NCBI GenBank assembly: GCA_900545405.1
Contig: UQYT01000031.1
Coordinates: 1-30,145 of the forward strand
Source: an uncultured Eubacteriales bacterium
GTDB lineage: Bacteria > Bacillota > Clostridia > Oscillospirales > Oscillospiraceae
Direction of reading: 5' to 3'
Length of the DNA stretch: 30,145 nucleotides
The position numbers and the translations under genes were made by a program. Under the pieces are notes generated by a model. It was not told the origin of the DNA and searched no databases. It saw only the letters and a list, made by a program, of their open reading frames with translations. Each line of letters starts with the position of its first letter. The first letter of the stretch is position 1. Positions 14,419-22,604 of the stretch are shown here, in pieces.

Positions 14419-14676
14419 TCATACGAACCAGATATCGGTACAGAACAATATGAACAGCACTGCGGCGACTGAGAACACCGCGGTGACGAGCAGCGCGGCC
14501 TTGACCGCGCCCCAGGCGAACGCCCGGGACTCCTGCCGGCTCAGCCGCACGGGTTCGTCGGAGCCTGAGCGCTCCGGCGCGTCCGCGCTCCGCTCCACAT
14601 ACCAGGGCATGCCCTCCACGTTCATCCGGGCCACTACGCGCCCGTCGTCGTCCTCATTCCGCTTTCTTCGGCTCAT
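14419..14676 (-). CDS. Small membrane protein at the end of the opp operon
   Basis: An 85-residue protein. A basic/acidic cytoplasmic N-terminus (SRRKRNEDDDGRVVARMNVEGMPWY) is followed by one C-terminal membrane helix (~residues 58-80). The gene overlaps the end of oppF by 23 nt and is followed by the operon terminator, so it is cotranscribed with the transporter. I recall proteins with the DGR...NVEGMPWY motif beside opp genes in related bacteria but know of no function; a small accessory subunit is possible. Confidence 0.65.
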   Translation of the reverse strand: MSRRKRNEDDDGRVVARMNVEGMPWYVERSADAPERSGSDEPVRLSRQESRAFAWGAVKAALLVTAVFSVAAVLFILFCTDIWFV

Positions 14677-15751
14677 CTTTCACGGGCTCCTTCACGACCC
14701 CGCCCTTCGCCTCGGCCACCGCGGCCTCCGCGCGCTTTGCGCGCGCCTCGTCGTCGTACAGGTGGCAGGCGCACCAGTGCTCGGGCTCTATCTCCGCCCA
14801 CTCCGGCGCCGCGTACTTGCACACCTCCATGCACTTGTGGCAGCGCGTGTGGAACTTGCAGCCCTTCGGCGGGTTCGCCGGGCTGGGCAGGCTGCCCTTC
14901 AGGATGATGCGCTTCATCTTCACGTCCGGGTCCGGTATCGGGATCGCCGAGAACAGCGCCTCCGTGTACGGATGCAGCGGGTGCGAGAATATCTTGTCCG
15001 TGTCCGCGTACTCCACCATCGAGCCGAGGTACATGACGCCCACCGTGTCCGAGATGTGCTCGACGACCGAGAGGTCGTGCGAGATGAAGAGGTACGTGAA
15101 GCCGAAGTCCTTCTGCAGCCGCTTGAGCAGGTTGATTATCTGCGCCTGGATGGACACGTCCAGCGCGGACACGGGCTCGTCGCAGACTATGAAGTCCGGG
15201 TTGAGCGCCAGCGCGCGGGCGATGCAGATGCGCTGCCTCTGGCCGCCGGAGAACTCGTGCGGATAGCGGTCCTTGTGGTATTCCTGCAACCCGCAGGCGC
15301 GCATGATGCGGCTGATGTAGTCGTCAAACTCCTCCTTGGGCACGATGTTGTGCTCGCGGACCGCCTCGCCTATTATCTCGCCCACGGGAATGCGCGGGCT
15401 GAGGCTGGAGTACGGGTCCTGGAAGATTATCTGTATGCGCGGCCTGAGCTTTCGCAGCTCCTCGCGGCTCATCTTGAAGATGTCCTGCCCGTCGAAGATG
15501 ACCTCGCCGGAGGTCTTTTCGATGAGGCGGAGTATCGTCCTGCCCGCGGTGGATTTGCCGCAGCCTGACTCGCCGACGAGGCCCATCGTCTGCCCGCGCT
15601 TTATGTGGAAGGAGATGCCGTCCACCGCGCGCACGTTGCCGATGGTGCGCCTGAAAAAGCTGCTCTTGATGGGGAACCACTTGACCAGGTTCTTGACCTC
15701 GATGAGGTATTCGCTTTCCGTCCCGGGAGCGTTCTTTTTGATGTCTTCCAT
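14654..15751 (-). CDS. oppF: Oligopeptide ABC transporter ATPase, OppF type
   Basis: A 365-residue cytoplasmic ATPase, one of the two nucleotide-binding subunits of a peptide importer. Walker A GESGCGKST (~residues 59-67), Q-loop in IIFQDPYSSLSPR, signature FSGGQRQR (~166), Walker B FIVCDEPVSALD (~188), and the H-loop in LFISHDLSVV. The C-terminal oligopeptide-transporter domain has the Cys cluster CKFHTRCHKCMEVC plus a later CAC, as in OppD/F proteins that bind a 4Fe-4S cluster. The ATG has GGAGGAG 6 nt upstream and lies 1 nt from the oppD stop. A 35-residue Lys/Ala/Glu tail is present. Confidence 0.93.
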   Translation of the reverse strand: MEDIKKNAPGTESEYLIEVKNLVKWFPIKSSFFRRTIGNVRAVDGISFHIKRGQTMGLVGESGCGKSTAGRTILRLIEKTSGEVIFDGQDIFKMSREELRKLRPRIQIIFQDPYSSLSPRIPVGEIIGEAVREHNIVPKEEFDDYISRIMRACGLQEYHKDRYPHEFSGGQRQRICIARALALNPDFIVCDEPVSALDVSIQAQIINLLKRLQKDFGFTYLFISHDLSVVEHISDTVGVMYLGSMVEYADTDKIFSHPLHPYTEALFSAIPIPDPDVKMKRIILKGSLPSPANPPKGCKFHTRCHKCMEVCKYAAPEWAEIEPEHWCACHLYDDEARAKRAEAAVAEAKGGVVKEPVKDEPKKAE

Positions 15752-15752
15752 A

Positions 15753-16934
15753 TCAAAGCTCCTCCACGTTCACGGATTTGGGCCAGCGCTCCACCGTGCC
15801 CTTGTCCTCAAAGCGCCAGCAGGAGACGACGTGCGTGTCGCTGACGCGGATCTCGGGCGGGTAGACGCCGTGGCATTTCTCCACGCACTGCTCGCAGCGG
15901 TCGCGGAAATAGCAGTAGTCGGGCATGTTTACTGGGTTCGGCACGCTGCCGGGGATGTTGTAGAGCGCGTCCACCTTCTTGCCCACGACGGGCTTGGACT
16001 TCATCAGTCCGATGGTGTAGGGGTGGCAGGGGTTGTGGAAGATGTCCTCCGTCGTGCCCTTCTCGACAACGCGGCCGGCGTACATGACGACGACGTAGTC
16101 CGCCATGCTCGCAATGACGCCGAGGTCGTGGGTGATGAGCATGATGGAGCTGTTGATCTTGTCCTTGAGTTCCTTCAAGAGGTCGAGTATCTGGGCCTGG
16201 ATGGTGACGTCCAGGGCCGTGGTCGGCTCGTCCGCGATGATGAGCCCGGGGGAGCAGGCCAGAGCCATGGCTATCATGACCCTCTGCCGCATGCCGCCGG
16301 AGAGCTCGTGCGGGAACATGCTGTAAACGCCCTCGGCGTTGGCGATGCCGACGAGCTTGAGCATCTCGATGGAGCGCTCCCTGACCTTGTCCTTGTGGAG
16401 CTCGGGGTTGTGCAGCTTGATGACCTCGTCTATCTGGTAGCCGCAGCGGAACACGGGGTTCAGGCTGGTCATCGGCTCCTGGAAGATCATCGAGACGCGG
16501 TTGCCGCGAATCTTCATCATCTCGCTGGTGGGGGTGTTGACTATGTTGTAGGCCTTGCCGTCGCCCATGTTGAGCCTTATCTCGCCGCCCACGGTCTGGC
16601 CCTGGGGGCGCTGCAGCAGCTGCATGAGCGAGAGGCTGGTGACGCTCTTGCCGCAGCCGGACTCGCCGACTATGCCGACGGTGGCGCGGCGGGGCACGTC
16701 GAAGGACACGCCGTCCACGGCCTTTACGGTGCCGACGTCGGAGAAGAAGTAGCTGCACACGTTGTCGAACTCGACGATGTTGTTGTCGTCGCGCATGGTG
16801 GTCGTGTACTTGGCAGGGTCGGCCGACTTGTTGGCGCGCTCCTTTTCCAGCCTGCGGGTGAGGCGGCGGTTGAAGCGGGTTATCTCGCGGGACTCTTTGC
16901 CCGAAATGTAGGATGTATTCTTGCGTTTTGACAT
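15753..16934 (-). CDS. oppD: Oligopeptide ABC transporter ATPase, OppD type
   Basis: A 393-residue partner ATPase of OppF. It has an unusual basic N-terminal extension (~50 residues, with RFNRRLTRRLEKERANKS) before the ABC domain. Walker A GESGCGKSV (~94-102), Q-loop in MIFQEPMTSLNP, signature LSGGMRQR (~205), Walker B IIADEPTTALD (~226), H-loop in LITHDLGVIA. The C-terminal oligopeptide domain has CYFRDRCEQCVEKC and a later Cys (SCW), typical of the 4Fe-4S-binding OppD/DppD group. AAGGAGG lies 8 nt before the ATG, and the gene follows oppC after 13 nt. Confidence 0.93.
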   Translation of the reverse strand: MSKRKNTSYISGKESREITRFNRRLTRRLEKERANKSADPAKYTTTMRDDNNIVEFDNVCSYFFSDVGTVKAVDGVSFDVPRRATVGIVGESGCGKSVTSLSLMQLLQRPQGQTVGGEIRLNMGDGKAYNIVNTPTSEMMKIRGNRVSMIFQEPMTSLNPVFRCGYQIDEVIKLHNPELHKDKVRERSIEMLKLVGIANAEGVYSMFPHELSGGMRQRVMIAMALACSPGLIIADEPTTALDVTIQAQILDLLKELKDKINSSIMLITHDLGVIASMADYVVVMYAGRVVEKGTTEDIFHNPCHPYTIGLMKSKPVVGKKVDALYNIPGSVPNPVNMPDYCYFRDRCEQCVEKCHGVYPPEIRVSDTHVVSCWRFEDKGTVERWPKSVNVEEL

Positions 16935-16947
16935 GGTTCCCGCCTCC

Positions 16948-19101
16948 TTACTGCTTCATCTTCGGGTCGAAGGCGTCTCTGAGACCGTCGCCGACGAAGT
17001 TGAAGGCCACGACGGTGAGGCAGATGAGCAGGCCGACGGGCACCCAGATGTAGGTGTACTTGAGCATGCTCTCGGAGGAGCCAGTGACCGAGTTTATCAT
17101 GTTGCCCCAGGTGGCCAGCGGGTGCTTGACGCCGAGGCCGAGGAAGCTCAGCGTGGCCTCCGTGATGATGACGGAGCCGAGGGACATCGTGGCGTTGACT
17201 ATGAGCTGAGGCATGACGTTGGGCACGAGGTGCCTGAATATGCGCCTGGAGGAGCGGATGCCTGTGGCCTCCTCGGCGATCATGAACTCCTGCTCGCGCA
17301 GGGAGAGTATCTGACCGCGGACCAGACGCGCTATACCGGCCCAGCCCAGCAGGCCGAGCGCGGCCATCATCCAGACGAGTCGCACATAGGGGTCCATCTT
17401 GAGCGCATCGAAGAGGGCGCCCATGATGATGAGTATCGGGTAAGTGGGTATGCAGTAGAAGATGTCGACGAGGCGCATGATGAGCGTGTCGACCCAGCGG
17501 CCGAAGAATCCGGCCAGGCCGCCGAGGATGACGCCGATGAGCGTCTCCAGGAAGACGACGACGAAGCCTATCATCAGGGAGATGCGGCCGCCGTACATCA
17601 TGCGGGCGAGGATGTCCATGCCGTCGCCGTCGGTGCCGAACCAGTGCTCGGCGGAGGGACCGGCGTAGATGTCGATGAGGTAGGTGGTCTGGTCGCAGCT
17701 GAGCACATACTCGCTGGTCTTGCGCTCGACGGTTATCTCGGTGTCTACGAGCACGGGGTTGCCCTCCTCGTCGTAGACGGGGCTGGACTCCTCATCGGTC
17801 TGGGGGATGGCGTGGACGAAGGTGGTCTTGGTGACGCCGTCGGCCTCCATCTGGGCGATGACGTCCTGAGTGGCCTCCTTGAAGTCTATGGGCAGGGTGT
17901 CCTGGCCGGAGTAGCGGCGCACAACGAAGGTGCCGAGGGAGACTATCTCGTTCCCCGCGGCGTCGGAGATGCCGCCGCTCTCGCCGTCGAAGCTGACGGT
18001 GTAGGTCTGGCCGTCGTACTCGAACTCACCGTCGCGCCCGGCGGCGAGCAGGGCCTCGGCCTTGAACTCGTCGGAGTACTGCACGGAGGTGTCGTAGGAG
18101 TCGAAGACGAGCGTGGAGCTCACGAGGGCGTCGGTCGGCTCGCCGATGGTGCAGAGGTAATAGGCGCCGCCGCTCTCGGCTATGCGGTAGCTCTCGCCGT
18201 TGTAGCTGATGTTGGTCTGGCCGTTCTCTATGGCGGCCTCGACCTCGGCGGTCATGCTCTGGTCGGGCACAAAGCCGTCGATACCTAGCAGGACGGAGCT
18301 CTCGCGGGTGATGCTGTACTTGTTCTTGACGGTCATCTCCACGGAGTAGGTGACGCCGTCGCTGGTGAAGGTCTCCTCACCGGCCTCGATGGCGGCCGCG
18401 GCGGCGGCCTCAAAGTTGGCCTGCTGGGCGGAGACGGCCTCGGTCTCGGCGGGCTCCTCCCCTTCCGCGGCGGGCTCCTCCTCCCCGTCCGCGGCCTCGG
18501 CCGCGAAGGCCTCGGCGTCGGTGTAGGTGAAGGCCTGGTGTATCTTGTCGTAGCTCGCGATGAGGGTCACGCCGCTGTAACGGGCGACCTCGACAAGGTC
18601 GTCGGCGGCGAGGGTGTAGATGTTGTCGGTCAGCTTGCTGACGGTGTACATCGTGCCCTCGGAATCCGTGACCTGCATCTCGTCGAGCCCCTGAGCGTTC
18701 ATGTCGCGGATGTAGGAGTTCATGCTGTTCTTGACGGTCTTGGAGACGCTGATGTCGTCGCCGAGGCTGTAGGAGACGTACTCCGTGCGCTCGGTGGCGC
18801 TGGCGTAGTTGGAGTTGAGCGTGCCGTATTTATAGAAGATCTGCGTCTGGGTGTAGGGGTAGAACAGCGGGAAGATGAACGCGAACACGAACATGAAGAT
18901 GAGTATGGCAAGCCCGACGATGGCGAGCTTGTTCCTGAAAAAGCGCTTGGCGACGAGGCGGCCGGGAGAGAGCACCTTGACGCGCTGGGTATCGTCCAGT
19001 GCGAGGGGCTCGCCCTCGTGGTGAACGTGCTGTTCACCGGCGGCTTCGCGGCGCTTGAGGGCCTCGTTCAGGCTGTCTGAGCGTCTTTCGTTGTTAGCCA
19101 T
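16948..19101 (-). CDS. oppC: Oligopeptide ABC transporter permease, OppC type, with large extracytoplasmic insertion
   Basis: A 717-residue membrane protein; OppC proteins are usually near 300 residues. Residues 1-58 are cytoplasmic and ~59-82 form membrane helix 1. The transport core starts at ~480 with the family motif EHWFGTDGDGMDILARMMYGG and continues with about five helices, including the coupling-loop region EEATGIRSSRRIFRHLVPNVMP (~610-631) that docks on OppD/F. The ~395 residues between are predicted outside the cell. They contain an acidic Ala/Glu stretch (~205-240) and at least four related segments with an aromatic-D/N-G-x-x-Y-x-V/I pattern. The frame is open throughout and no second start is needed. 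GGGGAGG precedes the ATG by 7 nt. Confidence 0.9.
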   Translation of the reverse strand: MANNERRSDSLNEALKRREAAGEQHVHHEGEPLALDDTQRVKVLSPGRLVAKRFFRNKLAIVGLAILIFMFVFAFIFPLFYPYTQTQIFYKYGTLNSNYASATERTEYVSYSLGDDISVSKTVKNSMNSYIRDMNAQGLDEMQVTDSEGTMYTVSKLTDNIYTLAADDLVEVARYSGVTLIASYDKIHQAFTYTDAEAFAAEAADGEEEPAAEGEEPAETEAVSAQQANFEAAAAAAIEAGEETFTSDGVTYSVEMTVKNKYSITRESSVLLGIDGFVPDQSMTAEVEAAIENGQTNISYNGESYRIAESGGAYYLCTIGEPTDALVSSTLVFDSYDTSVQYSDEFKAEALLAAGRDGEFEYDGQTYTVSFDGESGGISDAAGNEIVSLGTFVVRRYSGQDTLPIDFKEATQDVIAQMEADGVTKTTFVHAIPQTDEESSPVYDEEGNPVLVDTEITVERKTSEYVLSCDQTTYLIDIYAGPSAEHWFGTDGDGMDILARMMYGGRISLMIGFVVVFLETLIGVILGGLAGFFGRWVDTLIMRLVDIFYCIPTYPILIIMGALFDALKMDPYVRLVWMMAALGLLGWAGIARLVRGQILSLREQEFMIAEEATGIRSSRRIFRHLVPNVMPQLIVNATMSLGSVIITEATLSFLGLGVKHPLATWGNMINSVTGSSESMLKYTYIWVPVGLLICLTVVAFNFVGDGLRDAFDPKMKQ

Positions 19102-19117
19102 GTGTCTGCCTCCCCTC

Positions 19118-20107
19118 TCAATGCACGCGGACGCGCGGGTCGACCACGGCGTACAGCACGTCCGCCAGCAGGTTCGAGAGCAGCGTCAGGATGGAGATAA
19201 AGGCGAGGTAGAACATCGTGAACGGGATGTCGCCGTTTATCATAGCGTAGTAAGACGTGTAGCCTATCCCGCGGATGCCGAAGAGCGTCTCGGTGATGAG
19301 CGCGCCGGAGAAGAGGGCGGGCAGGGTGGTGCCCATTATCGTGATGAGCGGGATAAGTGTATTTCTGAAGGCGTGGCGGTTGATGACGGTCCTCTCGGAG
19401 AGGCCCTTGGCCCGCGCGGTGCGGATGTAGTCCGAGTTGAGGACCTCCAGCATGTTCGTGCGGGTGTAGCGCATCAGGCCGCCTATGCCAAGCATAGTCA
19501 GAGTTATGACCGGCAGGACCATGTGATGACACAGGTCAAGGAACTTGCCAAAGTCGGAGAGCAGCATGTAGTCGCGGCTTTGCATTCCTATGAGGTCGAA
19601 CCAGCCGAGCTTTATGGAGAAAATCAGCTTCAGCAATGTAGCCAGGAAGAAGGTCGGCATTGAAATACACAGCAGCGCCACGACCGTAACGGTGTAGTCG
19701 GTGATGCTGTACTGCTTTCTCGCCGCAGTGACGCCCAGATAGACGCCTATGACCGTCTCAAAAATAAATGCCGCGAGCGACATGGCCACGGAGAACCAGA
19801 TGACGTCGTTGAACTTCTGCACGACGGACAGGGTATAGTACCAGCTGTCGCCGAACTCGCCCTTGACGACGCTCCCCAGCCAGGTGAGATAGCCGCCTAC
19901 GATGCCCTTGTCGAAGCCGTAGGTCACATTCAATTCCGCGAGCCACTCCTGGGCGCTCTTGGTGCTGCCCGGCTTGGTCGCGAGCTCGCGGGCCATGGTA
20001 TCCACATAACTTGTGGGCAGGGAGAACATAAGCGCATACACGATAAACATCACGAAGAAGAGTATCAGTATGCACAGAAGCAGGCGTTTGATTATAAACT
20101 CGCCCAT
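19118..20107 (-). CDS. oppB: Oligopeptide ABC transporter permease, OppB type
   Basis: A 329-residue inner-membrane permease of normal length. It has an N-terminal helix (IIKRLLLCILILFFVMFIVY), an extracytoplasmic region with YGFDKGIVGGYLTWLGSVVKGEFGDS, and five further helices. The cytoplasmic coupling motif is DYIRTARAKGLSERTVINRHAFRNTLIP (~residues 225-252), which contacts the ATPases. It would pair with OppC to form the channel. The Shine-Dalgarno site (GGTGGTGAAG) is weak, and a strong hairpin separates this gene from the binding-protein gene upstream, which together suggest lower expression than the binding protein. It is separated from oppC by 16 nt. Confidence 0.93.
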   Translation of the reverse strand: MGEFIIKRLLLCILILFFVMFIVYALMFSLPTSYVDTMARELATKPGSTKSAQEWLAELNVTYGFDKGIVGGYLTWLGSVVKGEFGDSWYYTLSVVQKFNDVIWFSVAMSLAAFIFETVIGVYLGVTAARKQYSITDYTVTVVALLCISMPTFFLATLLKLIFSIKLGWFDLIGMQSRDYMLLSDFGKFLDLCHHMVLPVITLTMLGIGGLMRYTRTNMLEVLNSDYIRTARAKGLSERTVINRHAFRNTLIPLITIMGTTLPALFSGALITETLFGIRGIGYTSYYAMINGDIPFTMFYLAFISILTLLSNLLADVLYAVVDPRVRVH

Positions 20108-20133
20108 ATCTTCACCACCAATAGTAATAGGGC

Positions 20134-20164
20134 CTGCACCGGGCGCCGGGGGCGCCCGGTGCAG
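20134..20164. promoter_or_regulatory. Perfect 14-bp hairpin between binding-protein and permease genes
   Basis: CTGCACCGGGCGCC (20134-20147) and its exact reverse complement (20151-20164), 3-nt loop. No T-run follows on the minus strand. It is best explained as an mRNA 3'-end stabiliser or partial transcription block that keeps the binding protein in excess over the membrane subunits, as is known for binding-protein operons; that role is inferred. Confidence 0.75.
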
Positions 20165-20203
20165 AGGGTATTATGCGAGAATGTGCTGGGTCAAATCACC
20201 TGC

Positions 20204-22540
20204 TCAGGCAACGAACTTGCCGGAGGCCTCGTCCCAGTTCAGGCCGGCGGCCTTGAAGAAGCCGATGGCGGCCTGCAGAGCGGCGTCATAGCGCTCCTGC
20301 TCGGTCATGTCGTCGGTGTAGATGGGGTTGCCGTCCACGTCGACGGAGAAGGCGATCTCATAGCCCTCGTCGGACGGACGCGGGGCGGCCCAGGAGGTGT
20401 TGGAGATCGGGTACTGGATGACGCTGGCGGTCTCGCCGTAGTAGCTGTTCACGACGGTGTCGCGATACACGGCGAAGAGGGTGGCAAAGCCCTTGCGGAG
20501 GTTCTTGGAGGCGTCGCTGGCGGGATCGCCGTCGACGCAGACGTTGTTGGCGCACATGGCTATGTAGCCGTAGCCGAGGTTGTCGACCGCGAAGGTGGTC
20601 AGCTTGTCTCCGGTGAGCTCGCCGTTGGAGTTGTAGCTCTCGATGTTCTTGGCGGTCTCAACGGTGAAGTCGGGGTCGGTGAGGTCGAAGGTGGCGGCAT
20701 CGGAAGCCACGCCGCTGAGCTTGTCGGCAGCAGCGGTCTCCTGGAAGAGGATGTACTTGGTCACGGGCTCGCCCTTCCAGTAGTTCTCGTTGGCCTCGAA
20801 GGTGACGACGCCGTTCTCATAGGAGACGAACTTGTAGGGGCCGGCGCCGAGGGGCTGGGTGGTCTTGGCACGGACGGTGCTCAGGTCGCCCTTGGTGAAG
20901 CCGAACATGTTGTTCTCGTAGTCGTACTTGGAGACGTCGCCGTAGTAGTGCAGCGGGGCGACGGTGACGCCGAGCTGATAGATGGCGGCGGCGTCGTACT
21001 GGGTGGTGTGCACGGTCATGCTGTAATCGCCGGTCTTGATGATGCCGGAGATGTTGGGCACGGAGCTGCCGGTGGCGATACCGGTCTGATACACAGAGGC
21101 CTGGTCGCCGAGCTCGGTGTAGATGAAGTCGGTGATGGAGGTGTCGGGAGCGGCCTCGAGGTTGATGCCGTTGTCGCTCAGGTCGTAGCCGTAGTTGTCG
21201 ACGATGGCCTGGAAGAAGTCGGCGGCAGTGGCGTCGGCGGCGAGGCCGTCATAGGCCCAGGAAGCGGCGGCGCCGGCGACGTCGCCCTCTTCGGCGTAGC
21301 CGTTGGCAACGCAATAGTCAATGATGGCCTGGGCGAACTTCTCGCCGCCCTTCCAGAAGGCGTCCCAGAAAGCGGTCTGCTGCTCCTCGGTCCAGTTGGT
21401 GAAGTCGGTGTTGTCCGGGCCGGCGGCGCAGACGAGGTTGATGAGGAGCTCCATGCCGGAGCGGTACTCCTCCATGCCCTCGATGGGCACGGCGTAGAAG
21501 GTGGAGCTGCCGTCATAGGTGGGGTCGCTGAGGACGTACATGCTGAAGATGACGTCGTCGATGGTCATCGGGGTGCCGTCGGAGAAGACGATGTCGTCGC
21601 GCATGGTGATGTTGTAGTCGACGGTGCCGTCCTCGTTCTGCACTACCTCGATGTCGGCGATGCCGTCATAGGTGTAGTCGGTGCCGTTGTAGTTGCGGGT
21701 CTCGCCCTCGATGCCGTTGAGGACGGGGTTGCCCTCGCGGTCAAGGCCGAAGAGGCCGAGGCTGACCATGGTGTAGACGTCGGTGTCGTACTGGGTCTTG
21801 GAGAAGAAGGGGCTGAACTTGGAGGAGAAGTAGTCGTAGCCGACAACGAGCTGGTCGGCGCCGTTGGTCTCGAGCTTCTCGAGGTCGTTCATCCAGGTCC
21901 AGAAGGTGGTGATGTCGGGGGTGACGGTGTCTATGTTGACACGCTCGGTGCTCATGACATAGGCGTTCTGGCGCTGATAGATGGGCACCTCAACGGCCCA
22001 GTCAAGGATGATGTCGAGGCAGTCCTTGTAGGTGGCCTTGCGGAAGGCCTGGTCGGAGCTGGAACGGGCCTCCATGATGAGCTCGTCGAGCGTGGGATCG
22101 CAGAGCATGTAGGCGTTGGAGTTGGTGCCGCCCGCGCCGACAGCGTTGGAGCTGTGGTAGACCTGATACATGTCGGGGTCGGCAGTGGCCTGCCAGGCAG
22201 CGCACCAGATCTCAGCAGAGACGGGGTTCGACTCGATGGCGGTCCAGAGGACGTTGGAGTCGGAGGGGTCGTTGATCTGGAGATCGATGCCGATGCTGGC
22301 GAGGGCTTCCTTGGCGTTGGTCAGGATGCCGTAAGCGGGGTGGTTGCCGGTGCCGCCGCCGGGGACTATGGCCTCATAGCTGAGGGCGTAGCTCCCGTCC
22401 GCGCTCTCGCTGGGCGCGGCGCTCTCGTCAGGGGTCTCGCTGGTGGTCGGGGTCTCCTGGCCGCAGGCGGCAAGGGCGAACACCATCGCGAGAGCGAGGG
22501 CGAGAGCGAGGAATCTCTTCAGGTTTTTGCTCATTTTCAC
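20204..22540 (-). CDS. oppA: Peptide-binding lipoprotein (SBP_bac_5), apparently circularly permuted
   Basis: A 778-residue extracellular solute-binding lipoprotein. The signal peptide ends in the lipobox LAAC (lipidated Cys26), followed by a Ser/Thr/Pro/Glu linker (~27-50). Residues ~51-224 correspond to the C-terminal part of ordinary OppA-type proteins: LTNAKEALASIGIDL, SDSNVLWTAI, DPDMYQVYHSSN (121-132) and VPIYQRQNAYVMSTERVN (185-202). The normal N-terminal part then follows: GADQLVVGYDYF (~227-238), DDIVFSDGTPMTIDDV (315-330), GPYKFVSYENG, then LRKGFATLFAVYRD, and the protein ends at FFKAAGLNWDEASGKFVA, where family members normally continue. The start is GTG 22540 (GGAGG 5 nt upstream); ATG 22534 is possible. 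Confidence 0.88.
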   Translation of the reverse strand: MKMSKNLKRFLALALALAMVFALAACGQETPTTSETPDESAAPSESADGSYALSYEAIVPGGGTGNHPAYGILTNAKEALASIGIDLQINDPSDSNVLWTAIESNPVSAEIWCAAWQATADPDMYQVYHSSNAVGAGGTNSNAYMLCDPTLDELIMEARSSSDQAFRKATYKDCLDIILDWAVEVPIYQRQNAYVMSTERVNIDTVTPDITTFWTWMNDLEKLETNGADQLVVGYDYFSSKFSPFFSKTQYDTDVYTMVSLGLFGLDREGNPVLNGIEGETRNYNGTDYTYDGIADIEVVQNEDGTVDYNITMRDDIVFSDGTPMTIDDVIFSMYVLSDPTYDGSSTFYAVPIEGMEEYRSGMELLINLVCAAGPDNTDFTNWTEEQQTAFWDAFWKGGEKFAQAIIDYCVANGYAEEGDVAGAAASWAYDGLAADATAADFFQAIVDNYGYDLSDNGINLEAAPDTSITDFIYTELGDQASVYQTGIATGSSVPNISGIIKTGDYSMTVHTTQYDAAAIYQLGVTVAPLHYYGDVSKYDYENNMFGFTKGDLSTVRAKTTQPLGAGPYKFVSYENGVVTFEANENYWKGEPVTKYILFQETAAADKLSGVASDAATFDLTDPDFTVETAKNIESYNSNGELTGDKLTTFAVDNLGYGYIAMCANNVCVDGDPASDASKNLRKGFATLFAVYRDTVVNSYYGETASVIQYPISNTSWAAPRPSDEGYEIAFSVDVDGNPIYTDDMTEQERYDAALQAAIGFFKAAGLNWDEASGKFVA

Positions 22541-22571
22541 TTTTTCCTCCTTGTTTTGGGTCTCTTTTTAT

Positions 22572-22598
22572 TTATTAGGCGCCGACGGCGCATAATAA
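22572..22598. promoter_or_regulatory. Hairpin in front of the binding-protein gene
   Basis: TTATTA-x-GCGCC / GGCGC-x-TAATAA (arms 22572-22583 and 22587-22598, one mismatch, 3-nt loop) between the upstream membrane-protein stop and the oppA start. No T-run on the minus strand. No clear promoter was found in this 64-nt gap, so oppA may be cotranscribed with the two upstream genes. Confidence 0.5.
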
Positions 22599-22604
22599 AC
22601 TGCA

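Noticed and set aside
20204..22540. Permutation as simple frameshift or two fused genes
   Set aside because: A single open frame carries one signal peptide and each family segment once, with natural junctions, so neither a frameshift nor a fusion of two full copies explains it. Misassembly cannot be excluded without reads.
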